A stretch of 64,000 bases of DNA from the NCBI GenBank assembly GCA_956465555.1, contig OY101119.1, positions 744,001-808,000 on the forward strand, given 5' to 3'. A program made the position numbers and the translations under genes. The DNA comes from Nitzschia sp. pyKryTriq1 (taxonomy: Eukaryota > Bacillariophyta > Bacillariophyceae > Bacillariales > Bacillariaceae). Within the stretch, counting starts at the first letter, position 1; each line of letters begins with the position of its first letter. Shown in pieces: positions 58,139-64,000 of the stretch. The notes under the pieces were generated by a model. The model was given only the letters and a program-made list of their open reading frames with translations. It made no database searches and was not told where the DNA came from.

Positions 58139-60253
58139 ATGAGATCAGTGCGGAAGAAATCAGGTCGGCCATCGCTTGTTTACATGGAGCGGTGGCTCAT
58201 TGTTATTCTTGGAGTTGTCATTTTCGTCCCGACGGCACCCGAAGTTCAAGCGTTGTTGGTTCCGTCGGCACTATACACAAACTCAATAACTACGGCCAGA
58301 GGAATTGGTTCCAGAATAACCTCCTCCAGTCTTTTGGAGACGGTTCAGGAAGGTGACAAGGATGTGGAAGAAGCGAGTGACGGAAAATCACCAGCCAAAG
58401 TCGTAGTGGCACTGGTGCCGGGGGAAAGGCAGGAGACAAGGCAACTTTCGCGACCCGAACGGAAGGCCTTGGAACGTCAGAAAAAAGTGGAACAACAAAG
58501 GTCCAAAAATCGAAAATCCAAGCCCAGTCCAGAGTCGTCGTCGTCTTCTAGCGTTGTCTCTCGATTTACGGATAAGTCTACAGCGGATGACGTGACTCGC
58601 GCCATCAAACGAGCACAGAACAATCACAACCATCACGATTTGAAGGCAGTTGCCGATTTTTTGATCGACGAATGTGAGGTTGGATTCGCCTATGGCTATC
58701 GGGGGTCCCTGCTAGCTCGCTTGGCAGTCGCAGCACTGCATTTTTCAAATCACCAAATCGCCAGACGAGCCATTGATATTCGAAGACTAGGTATGTAGGT
58801 TCATTCATGGCCATTATTTCAGCGTAGACTTCTTGCTTTCGCTGGCGTTTTGTTCCATGACGACCTCGATCTCATCCTAAATTTTCCTTGTCACAGAGTA
58901 TCGACCTTCGATGATGCCAATGGAATCTGCGGCGATTATTCGTGGGCTGTTACGAGTACACAATGCCACCGATGCCTTGGAAGTGTTGCATGATGAATTA
59001 TCACTTCCGCTTGAGGTAAGTCAATGACTTGAAGTTCAAGGCGGTGTATGAAAAGACCATCTTCTCAATCCTACGTGCAATGCAATGATCGTATCAGGGA
59101 ACGGCCCTGGACACTCCACCAAGTCAAGATCGTCTGAAACATAGGGCACTTTCGCTAGCATCGATTGCCTCGAGGTATTTCTTCGAAGACGAGCCGGCTT
59201 TGGCGGTCATGGCGTGTAAGATGCTGTCCGAATTGGGCCCGCTGATTCGGCAAGCCAAGCTTTCCAGTGAAGCTTTGAACATGCCCTGGCTTCGCATCAT
59301 TCAGGGCGCGGGGCATTGCGAGACAGCACGACGTGCTGGAAGTCTCAAGCTTCGTGAAGAAGACGCAAATGTGGAGCTCCCTTGTAACGTTGTATATGCC
59401 GTACTCAACGCCATGTCAACATTCCCCTCTGAAAATGATGATCTTGTCTTTGAAGCAATTTCGAATGCGCTTGTTCGGAGAGTGCTTTTTGTGACTGGAG
59501 CAATCGATATGTCGGGATGCCCACCAGCAGATCGAGGCGAAGCTGTCTTCATTGGGAGATCAAATGTCGGCAAAAGCAGTCTAGTGAACATGGTAGGTGC
59601 CTATGATACTCTTATGTGCTAGAGCTTCGCTGACCAGAACCCGGCTACCTTCACTCACCATTGTCACGTTTTGCTCATCTCCATAGATTACCAATCGGAA
59701 ATCACTTGCATTCACCAGTAAACGTCCGGGTAAAACTCAACAATTTAATTTCTTTGCGGTGAACGACAAGCCTGGTCGAGAAAAGGAAATAAGATACGGA
59801 GACGTGGTTCTAGGGGAGCGTGATCTTGACTCATTTAATATTGTCGACTTGCCAGGCTTTGGGTTTGCCAGGGTGCCCGAAAAGCAAAGGCAAGATTGGG
59901 CTCGATTCATGGCCGAATTCCTTTCCAAGCGCAAAACACTTAGAGTTGTGTTCCACTTGGTCGACGGGCGACACGGGCCGATCGACGAAGACGCCACCAT
60001 CATGAAACAAGTGGGGGAAAGTCTGCCGAAAAATGTGGCATATGTGGTGGTACTCACCAAGGCAGATAAAAACGTGAAAGCCGCGTCCAGGAAGCAACCT
60101 GGAAAAGTATCGATCGATGTCATGAACAGTGTGCGTGAAGCAATGCGGGCTAACAAAGTGGGAAATGCTCCGGTCATCGTTACATCAGCAGAAACAAAAC
60201 TCGGTCGTGATGACTTGTGGAGGTATCTGCGACTTGCAGCTGAAGCCTATTAG
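58139..60253 (+). CDS. engB: Organellar EngB/YihA-type GTPase fused to a helical N-terminal region
   Basis: Four exons (58139-58790, 58897-59015, 59098-59592, 59687-60253) give 610 residues. The C-terminal 230 residues are EngB: GEAVFIGRSNVGKSSLVNM (G1), TSKRPGKTQQFNFF (G2), FNIVDLPGFGFARV (G3), VVLTKADK (G4) and VTSAETK (G5). EngB acts in late large-subunit ribosome assembly. An ER-type signal (WLIVILGVVIFVPTAPEVQA) followed by a Ser/Thr-rich stretch suggests plastid import. Between them about 300 residues of helices with PPR/TPR-like spacing (DVTRAIKRAQNNHNHHDLKA, LARLAVAALHFSNHQIARRA, SAAIIRGLLRVHNATDALEV) are not part of bacterial EngB, which has about 200 residues. Starts at 58001 or 58184 are also in frame; 58139 gives a basic n-region. 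Confidence 0.87.
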
Positions 60254-60334
60254 ACACTATGTTGTCTTAAATTGTTGTATACTATTTTTAGTAATTTGAG
60301 TTCTACTAGACTAGCTGGACTTCGCCGCATGCGT

Positions 60335-62155
60335 TTAACTTTTCTCTGCCTTGACAGCTGATCTCTTTAGTGAACGTTCAATCCGTTGTCTTTCTTTGCG
60401 ATCTCGTACCTTTCGCTCCTTGAATTTTTTCACAAGATCATCAAAACCAATCTCCATCAGCTTCATCTTGGCCAATCGTGCGGCCTTGGTGACAGGGCCT
60501 AGCATGCGAATCGCCGCTTCGTCGGTGATATCCGCACACTTTTCCAAAGGTCGTCCAGTAATTTCTTCCGCAGCATGAACCAGGGAGACATCGTTTTCTC
60601 CCACTAAACTAATGGCACGCCCCCGACGACCAGCGCGGGCCGTCCGACCCACGCGGTGGACATAGGAGACTGCATTTCGAGGGAGCTCTGCGTTGATGAC
60701 CAAATCAACACTAGGTATGTCAAGCCCGCGACTGGCAACATCTGTTGCTACGAGCACCCGAGCCTGCTGCGACTTGAATTTACCAAGCGCAGCCAAGCGA
60801 CGATTTTGAGAGAGAAGAGAGTGAAGTGCCACATTATCCACCCCTACTTGGGACAATATTCCCGACACCAGGGCTGCTCGTTCACAGGTGGAAACAAAGA
60901 CAATGGCGGAGCGCGCCTTTCCCACCTCCTCCTCCTCCTCGTTGTCCGAGTCTTGCCGACGACCACTCCAGGCAGCACGCCCCTTATTATCCTTTGCCTT
61001 CCCACCGTTGGACATGAGGGTTCGAATAGTGGTGAGCAAGTAGGCATCGCGTACTCGGGAAGGCATAAAAATGTATTCTTGTTTGAGACCAGATGGAATG
61101 CGAGGTGTCAAAGCCTCTGCCGTCTCTTCGTCGGCTGCTTCGCAATCATTTTGGTTCTCATCGTTGTCGCTAGTCTCGTCATCATCATCGTCAGCAGCAT
61201 CATCAGCATTAGCATCATCGTTTGCGTCAGACTCGTCTTCATCTGCCGAGCTGCTGTCGCTGTTGCTGTTTTCTAATTTTTGCTTTTTGGACAATGGTTC
61301 GCCTAGTCCTTCGTCGTCGGCCCGAACCACAAACTTTCGAAGTGGTAAACGTCCCTTCCCTCCCCCTGCAATTTCTTCCAAGCTCTCTAAACTCCTTGTC
61401 ATGGTAGCACTAAACAATAAAGTCTGGCACTTGGTGCGTTTGTCACGGTTGCAATGTAGTAAGAGTTCAGCAACGTCGCGTTCAAATCCAGAATTGGCCG
61501 CCAGAAGCCGATCGGCCTCGTCCAGCACCAAATAGCGAACATGCTTCAATTGAGGAGGACTCGGTCCTCGCAGCAACTCTGCCAACCGACCCGGTGTCGC
61601 AACTACAAAATGTGGTTTTCGATCCAACTCGCAGGATTGTCGGACCATATCCAAGCCGCCCACGACCAATGCTGCTGTAACGTTGTAACTGGATCCCAGC
61701 GCCAAAATCTGCTGGTGAATTTGTTTCGCCAATTCACGGGTTGGACTCACAACGACCGCATAAATTCCATATGGATCGTTGGATAGTCTTTGTAAGATTG
61801 GTAACGTAAAGGCTGCAGTCTTTCCAGACCCCGTCACGGCCAAGGCAAGAACATGAGTGGATGCTTCGCGAAGCAAAAAGGGAATGATGGTACGTTGGAC
61901 TGGCGTGGGGCGTTTGAAGCCTAAGGCTCTGCATGTCTCTACTAGCGGCTCACTTAGACCTAGATCCCCAAATGAGGCCAAGGGAGAGACTTCTGCCTCC
62001 TCTTTTTCATCGGCCGGAGCGAATTTCGAAGTCCAGTTGTCATCGGCAACGACATGATCATCATTATTTTCGATTTCGATTTCTGCGAGGGATTTCGTCG
62101 CTTCTTCCTTTCTCTTTTGTGTGCGCTTGTGGGACTTGCTGAAAAGGGTAGACAT
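60335..62155 (-). CDS. DDX49: DEAD-box RNA helicase, DDX49/Dbp8-like
   Basis: Intronless, 606 residues from the MSTLFSKSHKRTQKRK start. DEAD-box motifs are complete: FGDLGLSEPLVETCRALGFK and PTPVQRTIIPFLL (Q), AVTGSGKTAAF (I), SPTRELAKQ (Ia), VVATPGRLAELL, VLDEADRLL (II), LLFSATM (III), LVATDVASRGLDIPSVDLVI (V) and YVHRVGRTARAGRRG (VI). The C-terminal KMKLMEIGFDDLVKKFKERK agrees with the Dbp8/DDX49 branch, which works in 18S rRNA maturation. An acidic insert of about 90 residues (DANDDANADDAADDDDDETS) separates the two RecA domains. The frame stays open upstream to an ATG at 62383, adding 76 residues of little character. The gene converges with EngB, with 81 bp between stops. Confidence 0.9.
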   Translation of the reverse strand: MSTLFSKSHKRTQKRKEEATKSLAEIEIENNDDHVVADDNWTSKFAPADEKEEAEVSPLASFGDLGLSEPLVETCRALGFKRPTPVQRTIIPFLLREASTHVLALAVTGSGKTAAFTLPILQRLSNDPYGIYAVVVSPTRELAKQIHQQILALGSSYNVTAALVVGGLDMVRQSCELDRKPHFVVATPGRLAELLRGPSPPQLKHVRYLVLDEADRLLAANSGFERDVAELLLHCNRDKRTKCQTLLFSATMTRSLESLEEIAGGGKGRLPLRKFVVRADDEGLGEPLSKKQKLENSNSDSSSADEDESDANDDANADDAADDDDDETSDNDENQNDCEAADEETAEALTPRIPSGLKQEYIFMPSRVRDAYLLTTIRTLMSNGGKAKDNKGRAAWSGRRQDSDNEEEEEVGKARSAIVFVSTCERAALVSGILSQVGVDNVALHSLLSQNRRLAALGKFKSQQARVLVATDVASRGLDIPSVDLVINAELPRNAVSYVHRVGRTARAGRRGRAISLVGENDVSLVHAAEEITGRPLEKCADITDEAAIRMLGPVTKAARLAKMKLMEIGFDDLVKKFKERKVRDRKERQRIERSLKRSAVKAEKS

Positions 62156-62546
62156 GGCGACCGAGCCACAAAGATTAAACCAAACGGATGTTGTGCCACA
62201 AAAGGGAAGTCTTCTTTCCAAAGACAATAACATGATGGGACGCAAGAGTTGGCGGGGGAGACCTGCGGCCTCTGCTAATATGCATGCAAGTTTCTCTTTT
62301 GCGTGATGGTGAGTTTTGCGCGAAAAGAATGGTTGGTGGCAGCAGTCGACTGGATGGATCGTTACGGTGTTATTTTGATCCATAACCTAATAGTGTTTTG
62401 CTCCAACTGGTCAAACTGCCTCGATCCGCCGCCGCCCGCCACATACCGGTAGCAGAAGATCTATCATCATTATCGGACTGGGAGGAGGTGAGATAAGACA
62501 TTCAATTTTTGCTTCCTTCTAATTTACATTAAAACGTAATGTGTGC
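62156..62546. other. Intergenic: helicase upstream region and HEMB 3' flank
   Basis: 391 bp. The first 228 bp are open in the helicase frame and could be 5' UTR or coding extension. A taccggta motif lies near 62445. Confidence 0.45.
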
Positions 62547-63919
62547 CTAGTAAAGACCATCTTCTTCGATCCATTGAGCTGCTTGCTTGGCGTAGTAAGT
62601 CAAGATGATATCGGCACCCGCTCGCTTGAAGCATGTCAAAGTTTCCATGACGACATCCTTTTCGTTCAACCAACCCCGTTCGCACGCAGCCTTGATCATG
62701 GCGTATTCTCCCGAAACGTGGTAGGCAGCAATGGGGAGGTTTGAAGCATCCTTGAGACGACGAATCACATCCAAATAAGGCATTCCTGGCTTGACCATCA
62801 GCATGTCAGCACCTTCGGCGGCATCCAAAGCAGCCTCGATCAACGCTTCCCGACCGTTGGCAGGATCTTGTTGGTAGGTTTTCTTATCTCCAAAACCAGG
62901 GTGGCTGTCCAAGGCATCACGGAAAGGACCATAGTATGCAGAAGCGTATTTGGCAGTGTAAGAAAGAATGGAAACATCCGTGAAACCCTCCGAATCCAAA
63001 GCATCTCGAATTGCCTTGACGCGTCCGTCCTGAAGGATAAGAAAAAGAGGTAGATGGATAAGAAAGAATATAAGTATTTCCAAATAGAGAAACAAAATGT
63101 CAGCCATCAAAATTCTTACCATCATGTCACTGGGGGCAACGACATCAGATCCAGCACGGGCTTGGCAGACGGCTTGCTTGCAGAGTTGGTTGATAGTGAC
63201 ATCATTCAGAATTTTTCCATCTTCGACAACACCGTCGTGTCCTTGGTCGGAATAGGGGTCCAAAGCAACATCGGTACAGACGATCGAATCGGGGTATGCC
63301 GCCTTGATCAATCGGAGGGCACGGGGAACAATGCCTTCGGGGTTGTACGCCTCGACACCCAAGTTGGTCTTGAGCGCATCGGGCACCTTGGGGAAAAGAA
63401 CAAAGGTCTTGACTCCCACGTCGTAGGCCTCCCCAACTTCTCGAAGCATGGATTGCAAAGAGTGACGCTCACAACCGGGCATGGATTCGATAGCTTGATT
63501 GTAATCTTCTTCGTGGATGAAAAGAGGGTAAATGAAGTTCGAAGGGGTTACAATATTTTCTCGGACCATTCCACGCATGGTAGCACTCTTGCGGTTTCGA
63601 CGAGGTCGAGCTCGCTATTATTATAGCGGGTGCAGAAATTAAAACTGGATTAAAAAGGAGAGAGTCAACGGATCACATGTTCCTCGTTTCTTTTACATAC
63701 CTGAGGAACCCAGACTTGGTCATTGTTGTTGCGGATAAGGGCAGGGCTTTCGCCGGAGGTAGGATCGAAAGTGTCGGGGTCGCTGTCGATTCCAATCAGG
63801 GAGCGATCGACAGGTTCGGGATTTCCAGTGGCCGAGGCAGCAGACGAAGGTGCCACTGCCGAGAAAGCGCAAGCGTTATTGACGAGTGACGCGAGGAAAA
63901 GGGCGGTGTAGAACTTCAT
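62547..63919 (-). CDS. HEMB: Plastid porphobilinogen synthase (delta-aminolevulinate dehydratase)
   Basis: Three exons (63919-63701, 63614-63120, 63029-62547) give 398 residues. The presequence is an ER signal MKFYTALFLASLVNNACA followed by FSAVAPSS, the ASAF-type junction that directs proteins into complex plastids. The enzyme condenses two 5-aminolevulinate molecules to porphobilinogen in haem and chlorophyll synthesis. Landmarks are RARPRRNRKSATMRGMVREN (restored by splicing), the active-site lysines in ILSYTAKYASAYYGPFRDAL and ADMLMVKPGMPYLDV, and the metal-binding region CTDVALDPYSDQGHDGVVED, in which Asp replaces the zinc-site cysteines as in plant Mg-dependent enzymes. The length is normal for a plastid precursor. 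Confidence 0.96.
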
Positions 63920-64000
63920 GGTTAGGTTGTTTTGTTGTTAAAAGGAAGACGACTTTGTGCCTCTCGGTGAGTGGAAATGAGAAGTGAAAGTGGTCGGCAA
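63920..64000. promoter_or_regulatory. HEMB upstream leader (partial)
   Basis: 81 bp to the window edge, presumably 5' UTR/promoter of HEMB. No motif stands out. Confidence 0.35.

Overview
The window reads as nuclear DNA of a diatom, probably a raphid pennate. The evidence is: most genes are split by short GT-AG introns (about 60-180 bp); triosephosphate isomerase is fused to glyceraldehyde-3-phosphate dehydrogenase behind a mitochondrial presequence, an architecture known from diatoms and relatives; and porphobilinogen synthase starts with an ER signal followed by an ASAF-type plastid junction (ACA/FS). No tRNA, rRNA, CRISPR array or intact transposon was found. Exon joins were deduced by eye from splice signals, reading phase and protein continuity.

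Layout. 1-4764 (-): a Nup214/Nup159-like FG nucleoporin, open at the left edge, carrying two near-identical EF-hand-like/RanBP2-zinc-finger/FG modules. 5559-8775 (-): ATP11 (F1-ATPase assembly) and PCF11 (mRNA 3' end formation). 9590-10087 (+): NAC beta. 10711-12690 (-): an anchored SGNH hydrolase. 14379-17272 (+): a PICH/ERCC6L-like SNF2 translocase. 17366-18048 (-): a mitochondrial CBS-pair protein. 18835-20807 (-): splicing factor 1/BBP. 22044-26696 (+): two tandem paralogues of an unrecognised four-helix membrane protein. 27076-30850 (-): a SET methyltransferase and an amino acid transporter. 31269-33288 (-) and 33887-35075 (+): TPI-GAPDH and cytosolic-type GAPDH, back to back. 35249-39677 (-): a large SNF5-like/zinc/PHD/bromodomain chromatin protein. 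40565-40905 (+): a 79-residue protein. 41685-49832 (-): a 2,638-residue protein, perhaps Mms22/Mus7-like, divergent from an AlkB dioxygenase (50385-51470, +). 52222-54689 (+): an AlaX-type tRNA editing protein and a GT31-like glycosyltransferase. 55904-57544 (-): an NSUN-type RNA m5C methyltransferase. 58139-60253 (+): an EngB GTPase behind a long helical N-terminal region. 60335-62155 (-): a DDX49/Dbp8-like helicase. 62547-63919 (-): plastid HEMB.

Functionally this is mostly housekeeping: nuclear transport, mRNA processing, ribosome and tRNA quality control, organelle biogenesis, glycolysis and genome maintenance. The points of interest are unusual domain fusions and local sequence homogenisation. 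Near-identical blocks link the two nucleoporin modules, the two membrane-protein paralogues and the inverted GAPDH pair. Gene-free stretches are repeatedly marked by palindromic TACCGGTA-type sequence that is rare in the exons read. A 69-bp nested inverted repeat in the largest intergenic space (13004-13072) is the best candidate for an unexplained non-coding element.
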